A DNA stretch of 34,633 nucleotides from Oscillospiraceae bacterium (lineage in GTDB: Bacteria > Bacillota > Clostridia > UBA1381 > UBA9506), in assembly GCA_015068865.1 (NCBI GenBank), contig SVJT01000004.1:1-34633 (forward strand), written 5' to 3'. The translations under genes and the position numbers were made by a program. Below the pieces are notes generated by a model. That model was not told the DNA's origin. It did no database searches and saw only the letters and a program-made list of their open reading frames with translations. How positions within the stretch are numbered: position 1 is the stretch's first letter; every line of letters begins with the position of its first letter. Positions 15,367 through 24,321 of this stretch are shown here, in pieces.

Positions 15367-17307
15367 TTAGTCATTCTTTTTTGTCTTTATTTCTTCTAAG
15401 AGCATTTCACAGAATGCTTCCTTGGTCATAGCGCCCATATCGGTCGCGCGGCGTGCACGAACGGAAACAGTTCCTTCTTCGCACTCTTTACCGCCGACAA
15501 CCAGCATATAAGGTACTTTATCCATCTGCGCTTCACGGATTTTGTAACCGATTTTTTCATTACGGCTATCCACTTCCACGCGAACACCCTGTTCCATTAG
15601 CATATCGCGGACTGCATACGCATAATCGTGATGCGCATCGGCGATGGGCAGAATTTTAACCTGAGTGGGTGCCAGCCATGTAGGCAGCGCACCGGCATAT
15701 TTCTCTAACAAAAGTGCCAGGGTACGTTCATAGCAACCAATGGAGGTTCTGTGGATAACGTAAGGATATTTCTTTGTGCCGTCAGAATCTACATATTCCA
15801 TACCAAAACGTTCAGCCAGCTGGAAGTCAATCTGCACGGTAACCAAAGTATCTTCTTTACCGTGAACATTCTTAATCTGAATATCCAGTTTCGGACCGTA
15901 GAAGGCAGCTTCGCCTTCTTCTTCGGTGTAGTCAATCTTTAAGTCATTCAAAATTTCACGCATACGGTTCTGAACGGTTTCCCATTCTTCTTCAGAGCCG
16001 ATGTATTTTTCCTTATTGTTGGGGTCCCACTTAGAGAAACGGTAAGAAACATCATCGCCCAAGCCTAAGGTTGTGAGCATATATTTTGCCAGTTCAACAC
16101 ACTGTGCAAATTCGCCCTCTAACTGATCCGGTGTACAAGCTAAATGACCTTCGGAAATGGTGAACTGACGAACACGAATTAAGCCGTGCATTTCGCCGGA
16201 AGCCTCATTACGGAACAGAGTGGAAGTTTCTGCATAACGAAGGGGCAGGTCTCTGTAAGAGCGCATTTCGGTCAGATATGCCTGGAACTGGAAGGGGCAA
16301 GTCATGGGACGCAGAGCAAATACTTCACCCTCAGCATCCGGATCGCCCATAATAAACATACCATCTCTATAATGATCCCAATGTCCGGAGATTTTATACA
16401 AATCACGTTTTGCCATAAAGGGTGTTTTGGTCAGCAAATAGCCTCTCTTTTGTTCTTCATCTTCAACAAAGCGCTGCATCAGCTGAATCACACGGGCACC
16501 CTTGGGAAGCAGAATGGGCAAACCCTGACCAATCAGTTCGGAAGTGGTAAAGTAACCCAGCTCACGACCAATTTTATTATGGTCACGTTTCTTTGCTTCT
16601 TCAATGGCTTCTAAATGAGCTTCCAATTCGCTCTTCTTCGGGAATGCTGTACCGTAAATACGCTGCAGCATTTTGTTCTTTTCATCACCGCGCCAATAAG
16701 CACCGGCAACCTGTGTCAGCTTAAACGCCTTCACCTTACCGGTTGAGGGTAAATGGGGACCGGCACATAAATCAGTGAAATCACCTTGTTTATAGAAGGA
16801 AATTTCTTCCCCTTCCGGCAGGTCTTCAACCAATTCCTTTTTATAGGGTTCCCCTTTTTCTTCAAAATATTGAACGGCTTCTTCACGGCTCATGGTAAAC
16901 CGTTCCAGCGCCACGTCTTCTTTTACAATTTTCTGCATTTCAGCTTCTATTTTTTCTAAAATTTCAGCTGTGAAAGAAACGTCACAGTCAAAATCATAGT
17001 AAAAACCGTTTTCAATGGCCGGACCAATGGCTAATTTTGCCTGGGGATACAGCCGTTTAACCGCCTGTGCCAGAATATGAGATGCTGTGTGGCGGAAGGT
17101 ATCCTTACCCTTCTGGTCGTCAAAGGTCAGAAAGCTGACGGAAGCGTCAGCGTCAATAGTTCGGGTGAGCTCGGTAACTGTACCATTCACCTCCGCTGCC
17201 AGTGCTGCACGCTGCAGACCACCACTAATGTCGCCGGCCAGTTCAAACAGAGTTTTTGCATTTTCTACTGTTAACTGACTTCCATCCTTTAACGTAACTT
17301 TAAACAT
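15367..17307 (-). CDS. thrS: Threonyl-tRNA synthetase
   Basis: This 646-residue class II synthetase charges tRNA-Thr. A TGS domain occupies about 1-60. The editing domain carries HTASHILAQA, and a later CAGPHLPSTG holds its third conserved position. The catalytic core has LRPMTCPFQFQAY and motif 2 FRNEASGEMHGLIRVRQF, and ends in an HRTSIGCYERTLALLLE motif 3 region. An anticodon-binding domain forms the end. The start is ATG 17307 with AGGAGG and a 9-nt spacer; it overlaps the radical-SAM stop by 8 nt, so the two are coupled. That leaves no room for the T-box leader that often controls thrS in this phylum. Confidence 0.96.
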   Translation of the reverse strand: MFKVTLKDGSQLTVENAKTLFELAGDISGGLQRAALAAEVNGTVTELTRTIDADASVSFLTFDDQKGKDTFRHTASHILAQAVKRLYPQAKLAIGPAIENGFYYDFDCDVSFTAEILEKIEAEMQKIVKEDVALERFTMSREEAVQYFEEKGEPYKKELVEDLPEGEEISFYKQGDFTDLCAGPHLPSTGKVKAFKLTQVAGAYWRGDEKNKMLQRIYGTAFPKKSELEAHLEAIEEAKKRDHNKIGRELGYFTTSELIGQGLPILLPKGARVIQLMQRFVEDEEQKRGYLLTKTPFMAKRDLYKISGHWDHYRDGMFIMGDPDAEGEVFALRPMTCPFQFQAYLTEMRSYRDLPLRYAETSTLFRNEASGEMHGLIRVRQFTISEGHLACTPDQLEGEFAQCVELAKYMLTTLGLGDDVSYRFSKWDPNNKEKYIGSEEEWETVQNRMREILNDLKIDYTEEEGEAAFYGPKLDIQIKNVHGKEDTLVTVQIDFQLAERFGMEYVDSDGTKKYPYVIHRTSIGCYERTLALLLEKYAGALPTWLAPTQVKILPIADAHHDYAYAVRDMLMEQGVRVEVDSRNEKIGYKIREAQMDKVPYMLVVGGKECEEGTVSVRARRATDMGAMTKEAFCEMLLEEIKTKKND

Positions 17308-18955
17308 TTGCTGTTTCCTCCTGTTCAATTTCCGTTGTTACATCCACCGTAAGCCCGTGTTCATAGTCAAAGGCAATCACACGGTTTCCAATGGGCACAA
17401 AACGGATTTTCTTATATAATACAACCGGTTTCACACCGGCATAGTATTCAAAATAATGTGTCACACGTTCAGGTTTTTTCAAAAACTCAAACGCCTTGCT
17501 TTTTAATGTTTCATCAGCCTGCATAAACGATAACGCATCCCGATGAACGCAGCAATAATCATAAATTAATCTGTTTTTAATTTCTGCATCGCCAAATTTT
17601 TGCTCTGCAAACAAAAATAACAGTTCATACATTGCCTTTTGGCTCTTTGGCTCTTTTTCCAAAAGAACAAAATCACCGATTTCTTTAAAAAAGTCAAATT
17701 CTCGACCGGCATAATATGTCGAAAGCAAATAGTCCAGGGTTTGACTAAATGCACCGCTGTTGTAATACCGCTCCAGCATTTCCTCCACGTCATGGAGCAT
17801 TAACAGCTCACCATAGGTCATAGCATCGCTGTGAATGACTTCATAGGGAGCAAAATTCCAAAAGGCACTCCCCGGTGCTTCCAATGTTGACCCTTTTAAT
17901 TTTTTCAAAAATCCCAACTGTAGGTTATGGGGCTTTAAAGCCATCAGTTGATTAAAAGAACTGATAAACTGTTCTAAGGTTTCGCCCGGCAAGCCGGCAA
18001 TTAAGTCCAGATGCAGGTGCATATTGTTATTTTTTGCAAGCTGACGCACAACGTTACAAAGCCTTTCAAAATCCGGCTTCCGGTTAATTTTCTTCAATGT
18101 TTCAGGATGCACACTCTGTACACCAATTTCCAACTGAAACATTCCTTTGGGAGCCTTTTGCAGGCTCTCAATCAATACCTCTGTCATAGTCTCTGCGCGG
18201 ATTTCAAAATGATAGGTCGTCCCGCTATTTTTTTCCTTAATAGCTTCAACAATAGCAAGAGCACGCTTTGGGTCTGCATTAAAGGTTCTGTCCACCAATT
18301 TTACCAGCGGCACCTTATGTTCTGCAAAAAAGTCAATAGCGTTCTGCACCTTAGCAAGAGACATAAACCTGAGGCTACCTGCTCCGCCGGATAAACAAAA
18401 GGCACAGCGATAGGGACAACCTCTTGAGGTTTCAAAATACAGAATTCTGTTTTTTAGTTTCTGTACATCCTCTTTGGTGTAAGGGAAAGGCAAAGCATCC
18501 ATATCAGCTTCCAATGCCGACACAGAGCTTTGACAAATTGCTCCATTTTCGCGGTACCAAAGGCCCGGCACACCATCAAATTCCAAGGAATCCAGACTGT
18601 CGGCAAACAAGCCTATGGCCGGTTCACCCTCACCGCAGAAAATAAAATCCACCACCGGATTCTCTTCAAGATATTCTTTGGCATTAAAGCTGACTTCCGG
18701 TCCGCCTAATCCTATCCGTATATGACAATCTGCCTGTTTTAAGATGTTGCATACTTTCAGTATATGCTCTACATTCCAGATGTAGCAGGAAAATAAAAAC
18801 ACCTGCTCTCCGGTTTTGTATAGTTTTGCCGCAATCTGCTCCGGTCGGTCCTGCACGGTAAACTCGCAAAAAGAACACCGTTCTTCCAATAATGAAAGAT
18901 ACCGTATGGCAAGATTACTGTGAATAAATTTCGCATTAACCCCCACCAAAAGCAC
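17300..18955 (-). CDS. B12-binding radical SAM protein with DUF4080 C-terminus
   Basis: This protein of about 551 residues begins with a B12-binding-like Rossmann domain (LLVGVNAKFIHSNLAIRYL; later GLGGPEVSF and FIFCGEGE), followed by a radical SAM core with RGCPYRCAFC, in which Cys180, Cys184 and Cys187 bind the [4Fe-4S] cluster. IRAETMTEVLIESL and IGVQSVHPETLKKINR are core radical SAM strands. The last ~150 residues match the DUF4080 pattern. The reaction is unknown; methylation or ring chemistry is typical for the class. The start is taken as GTG 18955, with AAGGAG and a 9-nt spacer, because a TTG three codons earlier abuts the ribosome site. It lies between pnp and thrS, as in related Clostridia. 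Confidence 0.85.
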   Translation of the reverse strand: MLLVGVNAKFIHSNLAIRYLSLLEERCSFCEFTVQDRPEQIAAKLYKTGEQVFLFSCYIWNVEHILKVCNILKQADCHIRIGLGGPEVSFNAKEYLEENPVVDFIFCGEGEPAIGLFADSLDSLEFDGVPGLWYRENGAICQSSVSALEADMDALPFPYTKEDVQKLKNRILYFETSRGCPYRCAFCLSGGAGSLRFMSLAKVQNAIDFFAEHKVPLVKLVDRTFNADPKRALAIVEAIKEKNSGTTYHFEIRAETMTEVLIESLQKAPKGMFQLEIGVQSVHPETLKKINRKPDFERLCNVVRQLAKNNNMHLHLDLIAGLPGETLEQFISSFNQLMALKPHNLQLGFLKKLKGSTLEAPGSAFWNFAPYEVIHSDAMTYGELLMLHDVEEMLERYYNSGAFSQTLDYLLSTYYAGREFDFFKEIGDFVLLEKEPKSQKAMYELLFLFAEQKFGDAEIKNRLIYDYCCVHRDALSFMQADETLKSKAFEFLKKPERVTHYFEYYAGVKPVVLYKKIRFVPIGNRVIAFDYEHGLTVDVTTEIEQEETANV

Positions 18956-18981
18956 TTGCGCCAACTCCTTGTCATTTGTAA

Positions 18982-19017
18982 GAAAATGCGGCGGATGGGA
19001 AACCCCGGCCGCCGCAT
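18982..19017 (-). terminator. GC-rich hairpin after pnp
   Basis: A perfect 9-bp GC-rich stem (18986-18994 with 19009-19017) is followed on the - strand by TTTTCTT. It lies 9 bases after the pnp stop and may end or attenuate transcription into the radical-SAM gene. Confidence 0.6.
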
Positions 19018-19026
19018 CATCATTTT

Positions 19027-21126
19027 TTACCAGAGATTCAGTTCGTTCATCGCATCTTTACGGGAAAGATTGATGCGGCCCTGTCTGTCAATTTCGATAA
19101 CTTTAACCATAATTTCGTCACCGATATTCACTTCATCTTCAACCTTTTCAACACGCTTGTTGGCAAGCTTTGAGATGTGTACCATACCATCTTTGCCGGG
19201 CAGGAATTCAACAAACGCACCAAAGGGCAGAATGTTGACAACTTTACCCTTGTAGATGGAACCGATTTCGATGTTACCGGTTAAGCCCTTGATGATTTCC
19301 ATAGCCTTGTTGGCCATTTCTTCATCAGCTGTAGCAATATACACCTTACCGTCATCTTCAATATCAATTTTAACGCCGGTTTCAGCAATAATCTTCTGAA
19401 TGGTCTTACCTCCGGAGCCGATGACGTCACGAATCTTATCTGTATCAATGGTCATTGTGAAGATCTTGGGAGCATACTGAGAAAGGGATGCTCTAGGGGC
19501 TTCAATAGCCTTTAAGAGAACTTCATCAATAATCTTGAAGCGGGCATCTTTGGTCTGAGCCAGAGCCTGCTTGATGATGGCGGGTGTTAAACCGTCAATC
19601 TTAATATCCATCTGAATAGCTGTGATACCTTCTTTGGTACCGGCTACCTTAAAGTCCATATCGCCGTAAAAGTCTTCAAGGCCCTGAATGTCAACCATGG
19701 TAATAAAGCGTTCGCCTTCGGTAACAAGACCTACAGAAATGCCGGCAACAGGCGCTTTAATGGGCACGCCTGCATCCATCAATGCCAGAGTGCTGGCACA
19801 AACACTACCCTGAGAGGTACTGCCGTTAGAACTTAACACTTCAGAAACCAGACGGATTGCATAGGGGAATTCATCCTCTGAAGGAATAACGGGCTCTAAT
19901 GCTCGTTCAGCCAATGCACCGTGACCGATTTCACGACGTCCCGGTCCTCTGGAAGGACGGGTTTCACCAACGGAATATGAGGGGAAGTTATAATGATGCA
20001 TATAGCGTTTCTGATCGTCTAAATCAATGCCGTCAAGGGCCTGAGCATCACCCATAGCACCTAAGGTAGCAACGGTGAGCACCTGGGTCTGACCACGCTT
20101 GAACATACCGGAACCGTGGGTTCTGGGCAGAAGGGCAACATCAGCAGAAAGAGGACGAATATCTAAAATACCACGACCGTCAACACGCTTGCCTTCGTCT
20201 AAAATCCAACGACGAACGATGGTCTTCTGCAGTTTTTCCATTGCTTCATAAATAGCTGTGCCGTGTTCTTCTTCAGTGTATTTATCAGCATAATGAGCAT
20301 AGAGTTCATCGTAAATAACCTTCAGGTTCTTTTCACGAACAGTCTTGTCATCAGTGTCTAAAGCAATCTTCAGCTTGTCCTCAGCAAAGGCTTTCACATC
20401 CTCATACATTTCAGGATCAACCACGTGAGGCTCATAAGCGAACTTTTCTTTACCGATTTCAGCCTGAATACCGGAAATGAAATCACAAATCTTCTTGATT
20501 TCTTCATGAGCCAGCTGAATACCGTCAAATACAACATCTTCAGATACTTCTTTAGCGCCGGCTTCAATCATAACAACCTTTTCTTTCGTGCCGGCAACGG
20601 TTAAGTGCATTAAGCTCTTTTCACGCTGTGCCGCGGTGGGGTTAATGACAAACTCACCGTCAACATAGCCAACAATAACGCCGCCGATGGGACCGTTAAA
20701 GGGAATGTCAGAAATGCTGATGGCACAGGATGTACCAATCATAGCAGCAATTTCAGGAGAATTGTCCTGTTCAACAGACATAACGGTGTTTACAACAGAA
20801 ACATCGTTTCGCAGATCCTTCGGGAACAAAGGACGAATGGGACGGTCAATTACACGGGAAGTTAAAATTGCCTTCTCAGTAGGACGACCTTCACGTTTGA
20901 TAAAACCGCCGGGGATTTTACCAACGGAATAGAGTTTTTCTTCATAGTCAACACTCAAGGGGAAGAAATCAATTCCTTCTCTGGGCTTGGCAGAAGCCGT
21001 TGCTGTTGACAAAATAGCTGTATCACCATAGCGAACCATAACGGCACCACCGGCAAGTTCAGCATATCTGCCTGTTTCGATAACCAACGGACGACCCGCC
21101 AGTTCCATTTCATAGGTTTTAAACAT
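19027..21126 (-). CDS. pnp: Polyribonucleotide nucleotidyltransferase (PNPase)
   Basis: This 699-residue 3'-5' phosphorolytic exoribonuclease has two RNase PH domains (about 5-230 and 305-545), a KH domain ([18 protein letters not shown], about 553-610) and an S1 domain (about 620-695; [19 protein letters not shown]). Conserved catalytic text includes [25 protein letters not shown] and, in the second RNase [22 protein letters not shown] and [13 protein letters not shown] with MDIK. It is cytoplasmic and normally part of the RNA-decay machinery. The start ATG 21126 has GGAGG six bases upstream; the upstream frame lies inside the leader. A long inverted repeat sits in the leader (21153-21237). 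No rpsO precedes it. Confidence 0.97.
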   Translation of the reverse strand: MFKTYEMELAGRPLVIETGRYAELAGGAVMVRYGDTAILSTATASAKPREGIDFFPLSVDYEEKLYSVGKIPGGFIKREGRPTEKAILTSRVIDRPIRPLFPKDLRNDVSVVNTVMSVEQDNSPEIAAMIGTSCAISISDIPFNGPIGGVIVGYVDGEFVINPTAAQREKSLMHLTVAGTKEKVVMIEAGAKEVSEDVVFDGIQLAHEEIKKICDFISGIQAEIGKEKFAYEPHVVDPEMYEDVKAFAEDKLKIALDTDDKTVREKNLKVIYDELYAHYADKYTEEEHGTAIYEAMEKLQKTIVRRWILDEGKRVDGRGILDIRPLSADVALLPRTHGSGMFKRGQTQVLTVATLGAMGDAQALDGIDLDDQKRYMHHYNFPSYSVGETRPSRGPGRREIGHGALAERALEPVIPSEDEFPYAIRLVSEVLSSNGSTSQGSVCASTLALMDAGVPIKAPVAGISVGLVTEGERFITMVDIQGLEDFYGDMDFKVAGTKEGITAIQMDIKIDGLTPAIIKQALAQTKDARFKIIDEVLLKAIEAPRASLSQYAPKIFTMTIDTDKIRDVIGSGGKTIQKIIAETGVKIDIEDDGKVYIATADEEMANKAMEIIKGLTGNIEIGSIYKGKVVNILPFGAFVEFLPGKDGMVHISKLANKRVEKVEDEVNIGDEIMVKVIEIDRQGRINLSRKDAMNELNLW

Positions 21127-21152
21127 AGCTAACCTCCAAAAATTTATTTTTT

Positions 21153-21237
21153 GGTAAGCTAAAAGCAAGAGATAAGAAATAAACCGTCAAAAAACAGCTC
21201 GGCAGCTTATTTCTTACATCTTACCTTTTAGCTTACC
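21153..21237 (-). promoter_or_regulatory. Long inverted repeat in the pnp leader, candidate autoregulatory RNA stem
   Basis: The arms at 21153-21183 and 21205-21237 are inverted repeats of about 31 nt with a few mismatches and one or two bulges; their outer 13 bases, GGTAAGCTAAAAG, match perfectly. A second hairpin, GCAGCT-CGC-AGCTGC, lies upstream at 21246-21260. The pair falls between the likely promoter (-10 at 21279-21284) and the pnp ribosome site. In enterobacteria a comparable double-stranded leader is cut by RNase III and then degraded by PNPase itself. Similar control here is inferred. Confidence 0.65.
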
Positions 21238-21278
21238 TATACTTGGCAGCTCGCAGCTGCACAAATATACCTTTTTAT

Positions 21279-21287
21279 ATTATACCA
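21279..21287 (-). promoter_or_regulatory. Extended -10 promoter of pnp
   Basis: TGGTATAAT on the - strand is a perfect TATAAT with an upstream TG extension. The -35 region is weak. The predicted leader before the pnp ATG is about 145 nt. Confidence 0.6.
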
Positions 21288-21604
21288 CATATTTTCCATA
21301 AAATAAATAGGAAACAAAAAAGAAATTCTATATAATAATTACTAAAGTTTTGCTTTATCTTTGTGCATTTTTACCATTCTCCTCCATTGTCCTCAAAAAA
21401 TTACTTTTTTCAGATTTTTTTATATTTTTCGTCAATATTCTGCCACTTTTTCCATAAAACAAGTTTTGGATTGTTTCTTTATCTTTTTTTGACACTTTTC
21501 GTGTCTATTGTTTCCAAAAATGTTAATTTTTATGACTATATCTGCTCCTTTTTGAAACAATTTTATCAACTTCCATAATTATACAATTATTGGCAAAAAT
21601 TAGC
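21288..21604. other. AT-rich intergenic region upstream of pnp and spo0A
   Basis: This stretch is strongly AT-rich with pyrimidine tracts on the + strand. A 71-codon open frame here (21363-21578) has low-complexity, Phe-rich sequence and no ribosome site, so it is not called. Three short elements stand out: TTCGTCA at 21428-21434, which read on the other strand is TGACGAA and fits the Spo0A-box pattern TGNCGAA; the inverted repeat GACAC-N5-GTGTC at 21491-21505; and an imperfect palindrome at about 21573-21593. Control of spo0A through them is possible but unproven. Confidence 0.5.
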
Positions 21605-21634
21605 TTGCTTTTTGTGTTTTGATGATGTTATAAT
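21605..21634 (+). promoter_or_regulatory. Promoter of spo0A
   Basis: TTGCTT (21605-21610) and a perfect TATAAT (21629-21634) are 18 bp apart, 59 bp before the start codon. This fits a vegetative SigA promoter; no convincing SigH promoter was found. Confidence 0.6.
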
Positions 21635-21693
21635 ATCAGCAACGAAGCTAAATTGTAAAAAAATGGAATTTACTACACAAGGAGGATCCTCAC

Positions 21694-22536
21694 ATGGAAA
21701 AAATCGCCGTTGTTATCATTGACGATAACAAAACCTTATGTCAATCCCTTCAAAAAGATATTAACGCAACCGAAGATTTAGAAGTTGTCGGTGTTGCATA
21801 CGATGGTATAGACGGTTTAGACCTCATCAACGAAAAGTTACCCGATGTGGTCGTCTTGGATATGGTTATGCCCCGTATGGACGGTTTGGAGCTTTTAGAG
21901 CAGTTGCAGAGCAATCCGCCGGATAAAAAACCTGTCTGCATTATGATTTCTGCCGTTTATCACGATAACATCACTTGCAAAGCTCTTCAACTGGGCGCTC
22001 AGTATTACATCGTTAAGCCCATACAAAGCTCCGATGTTATATGCAAGCGTATTCGTCAGGTTATGCAGCATCCGGCACCTTCTCCCGTAAGCAGTGCAGA
22101 GCTTTTTGCTACGACAGAGGTTTTCTCTTTAACTAATCCGTCTTCTTCCGTAAAGAATTCTTCTCTGCGCCCGGATCATTTAGAGTCTATTATTACCGAT
22201 GTCATTCATGAAATCGGTGTGCCGGCTCACATCAAAGGATACAACTATCTGCGCGAAGCTATTACGCTTTGTATTCAGGATAAAGAATTTATCAATTCCA
22301 TCACCAAATTATTATACCCCACTGTGGCGCGCAACTACCAGACCACTTCCTCCCGGGTAGAGCGCGCCATACGCCACGCCATTGAGGTTGCCTGGAATCG
22401 CGGTCGCGAAGAAATTTTAAACAGCATTTTCGGTTATACCATTGATACGAACAAAGGCAAACCCACCAACGGCGAATTTATTGCTATGATTTCAGACTCC
22501 ATCCGATTAAAAATGAAAAACGCTGTCAATTCCTGA
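21694..22536 (+). CDS. spo0A: Sporulation master regulator Spo0A
   Basis: This 280-residue response regulator has the exact layout of Spo0A. The receiver domain (about 3-125) carries Asp10/Asp11, phospho-acceptor Asp56 in [12 protein letters not shown], Ser86 and Lys108 in YYIVKPI. A linker leads to the effector domain (about 160-278) with [20 protein letters not shown] and [18 protein letters not shown], the highly conserved DNA-recognition region, then [10 protein letters not shown]. It is phosphorylated by sporulation kinases and binds TGTCGAA boxes. The ribosome site AAGGAGG is 8 nt before ATG 21694. No spoIVB is seen directly upstream, unlike the common clostridial order. It is monocistronic, ending at a strong terminator. 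Confidence 0.98.
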   Translation: MEKIAVVIIDDNKTLCQSLQKDINATEDLEVVGVAYDGIDGLDLINEKLPDVVVLDMVMPRMDGLELLEQLQSNPPDKKPVCIMISAVYHDNITCKALQLGAQYYIVKPIQSSDVICKRIRQVMQHPAPSPVSSAELFATTEVFSLTNPSSSVKNSSLRPDHLESIITDVIHEIGVPAHIKGYNYLREAITLCIQDKEFINSITKLLYPTVARNYQTTSSRVERAIRHAIEVAWNRGREEILNSIFGYTIDTNKGKPTNGEFIAMISDSIRLKMKNAVNS

Positions 22537-22575
22537 ATATATAACGGCAGTTAAACCACTACCGCTATATAAATA

Positions 22576-22620
22576 AAGGTGCTGTTTTTAGCCCCCCAAA
22601 AACAGCACCTTTTCTTTTTT
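22576..22620 (+). terminator. Terminator of spo0A
   Basis: A perfect 14-bp stem (22576-22589 with 22598-22611), with an 8-nt C-rich loop, is followed by TTCTTTTTT. The convergent dCMP deaminase gene ends within the T-run, so the hairpin may serve both genes. Confidence 0.9.
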
Positions 22621-23134
22621 ATTTATTCGATTCAATCATATCCTGGGCTTTGTCTTCTTCAAACAAACTGTCATCATTAGAGATCCAACGAGCAACAGGA
22701 ATGATACGGTATTCATCCTTAGTATCCCGCACAATCACTTCTTTAATGCCGGCATTAATGATCAACCGTTTGCACATACTGCAGCTGTTGGTTCCTTCCA
22801 TCAGCTCACCGGTTTTTGCGTTCCGGCAGGCAAGGTATAAAGTCGAACCAATCATATCCCGACGGGATGCACTGATAATACAGTTCGCTTCCGCGTGAAC
22901 AGACCGGCAAAGCTCATACCGTTCTCCCGATGGAATCTGTAATTTTTCCCGGAGACAATGCCCCATATCGATACAATTCTTTCTTGATCTGGGTGCCCCT
23001 GTATATCCGGTGGAAATAATCTCATCATTCTTGACCAAAATAGCACCATAGTTTCTGCGCAGACACGTGCCGCGCTCTGATACTGTTTGTGCAATATCCA
23101 AATAATAATTGATTTTATCCCGTCTTTCAACCAT
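22619..23134 (-). CDS. dCMP deaminase family protein
   Basis: This 171-residue zinc deaminase probably converts dCMP to dUMP for dTMP synthesis (ComEB-like). The zinc site is SVHAEANCI (His ligand and catalytic Glu) with CSMC as the Cys pair, followed by KRLIINAGI. The Pro normally before the first Cys is Ser here. An N-terminal segment (YLDIAQTVSERGTCLRRNYGAILV) and GYTGAPRSRKNC are typical of the deoxycytidylate group. The C-terminal ~25 residues are acidic and not conserved. It is last in the run behind the promoter at 25309-25337, 32 bp after rpiB. Confidence 0.86.
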   Translation of the reverse strand: MVERRDKINYYLDIAQTVSERGTCLRRNYGAILVKNDEIISTGYTGAPRSRKNCIDMGHCLREKLQIPSGERYELCRSVHAEANCIISASRRDMIGSTLYLACRNAKTGELMEGTNSCSMCKRLIINAGIKEVIVRDTKDEYRIIPVARWISNDDSLFEEDKAQDMIESNK

Positions 23135-23166
23135 ACGATTGCCCCCACTCTCCGCTTGTGCGGTTT

Positions 23167-23601
23167 TTATTTTTCCAGTGCGTGAATCTTATCAATGCGG
23201 TTTTGATGACGACCGCCTTCAAAAGACGCGTTCATAAACGCATCCAAAATATTTTTAGCAAGGTCGGGACCCAGCACACGACCACCCATAGCAATCACAT
23301 TGGCATTGTTATGCTGCTTTGCTTTTTCAGCAGAATACTCATTATTCACCAAAGCACAGCGAATTCCGTCGATTTTATTAGCGGCAATGGAAATACCAAT
23401 ACCGGTACCACACAGCAAAATACCAAATTCAAACTGACCGCTTTTTACCTTTTCGCATACTTTTTCGGCAATGTCAGGATAGTCTACACTACTGCCGTCA
23501 AAGGTGCCGCAATCTTCCACTTCAATTCCTTTAGCTGCCAAATGTTCTTTTAACACTGCTTTCAGTTCGAAAGCACCATGGTCACTACCAATTACAATCA
23601 T
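23167..23601 (-). CDS. rpiB: Ribose-5-phosphate isomerase B
   Basis: This 144-residue enzyme interconverts ribose-5-phosphate and ribulose-5-phosphate in the pentose phosphate pathway. MIVIGSDHGAFELK opens the protein; DYPDIAEKV supplies substrate contacts; LLCGTGIGISIAANK holds the catalytic Cys; and KQHNNANVIAMGGRVLG is the phosphate and ring-opening region. Length is standard. The start ATG 23601 has AAGGAG eight bases upstream, 17 bp after tsaB. An allose-phosphate isomerase activity is an alternative in this family but less likely here. Confidence 0.95.
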   Translation of the reverse strand: MIVIGSDHGAFELKAVLKEHLAAKGIEVEDCGTFDGSSVDYPDIAEKVCEKVKSGQFEFGILLCGTGIGISIAANKIDGIRCALVNNEYSAEKAKQHNNANVIAMGGRVLGPDLAKNILDAFMNASFEGGRHQNRIDKIHALEK

Positions 23602-23618
23602 TCTGATAACTCCTTATA

Positions 23619-24308
23619 TTATTTATTTTTTTGTTTTTCTGCATATTCCCGTTCTGCCTGAGAAACCCGCAGATAGGCAGGTTCCATTTTTTCTAAAGGC
23701 ATCGTTTCTCCGGTCACCGCCAAGCGGTATCCCAATTCTGCGGTCGCACCGCCGTTTATAATATGTACTTTTCCATCCGGCACTACTGCCTTTGGAAGTT
23801 TTTCTGCAAATACATCACGGTATTTTAACGCACCGTCACCCAATAGCATACATTCTTTATCCTGTAAAAAGCTTAATACTTCTTCTAAGGTCATCACGCA
23901 AGGCGCTAAAACCTCGTTTCCTTCTGCATCATAAGCACCACAGAAAAGTTCATCTGCCCGGGCATATATCAGGCTGACCCGTAAGCCATCATAGCCGCAG
24001 ACATTCTCAGCCAGAATTCGCAGACTGGACATCGACACTACCGGCTTATCCCAGCTTTGAGCAAATCCTTTGACCGTTGCCACTCCAATGCGCACACCGG
24101 TAAAAGAGCCGGGACCTACACCGCAGGCATATACATCAATTTCTGAAAAAGATACACCGGCCTGTAACAATACTGCCTCAATCATAGGCAACACTTTAAC
24201 AGAATGATTCTTTCCGTTGTTGACTGTATATTCACACAGCAAGATTCCGTCTGCCACAAGACCGACGGCTGCCGCATCTGACGATGTATCTATTCCTAAA
24301 ACGATCAT
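23619..24308 (-). CDS. tsaB: tRNA threonylcarbamoyladenosine biosynthesis protein TsaB
   Basis: This 229-residue ASKHA-fold protein is the non-catalytic partner of TsaD. MIVLGIDTSSDAAAVGLV, NNGKNHSVKVLPMIEAVL and CGVGPGSFTGVRIGVATVKG match TsaB well. It lacks the TsaD metal motif, as expected. The start ATG 24308 has AGGAG eight bases before it, and the gene begins 13 bp after tsaE. It heterodimerises with TsaD, which is encoded 11 kb away at 11560-12567. Confidence 0.95.
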   Translation of the reverse strand: MIVLGIDTSSDAAAVGLVADGILLCEYTVNNGKNHSVKVLPMIEAVLLQAGVSFSEIDVYACGVGPGSFTGVRIGVATVKGFAQSWDKPVVSMSSLRILAENVCGYDGLRVSLIYARADELFCGAYDAEGNEVLAPCVMTLEEVLSFLQDKECMLLGDGALKYRDVFAEKLPKAVVPDGKVHIINGGATAELGYRLAVTGETMPLEKMEPAYLRVSQAEREYAEKQKNK

Positions 24309-24321
24309 TCCTGTAACTCCT

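Noticed and set aside
21363-21578. A 71-codon + strand open frame in the pnp-spo0A gap
   Set aside because: It is Phe/Ser-rich low-complexity sequence from an AT-rich pyrimidine tract, with no ribosome site and no recognisable domain.
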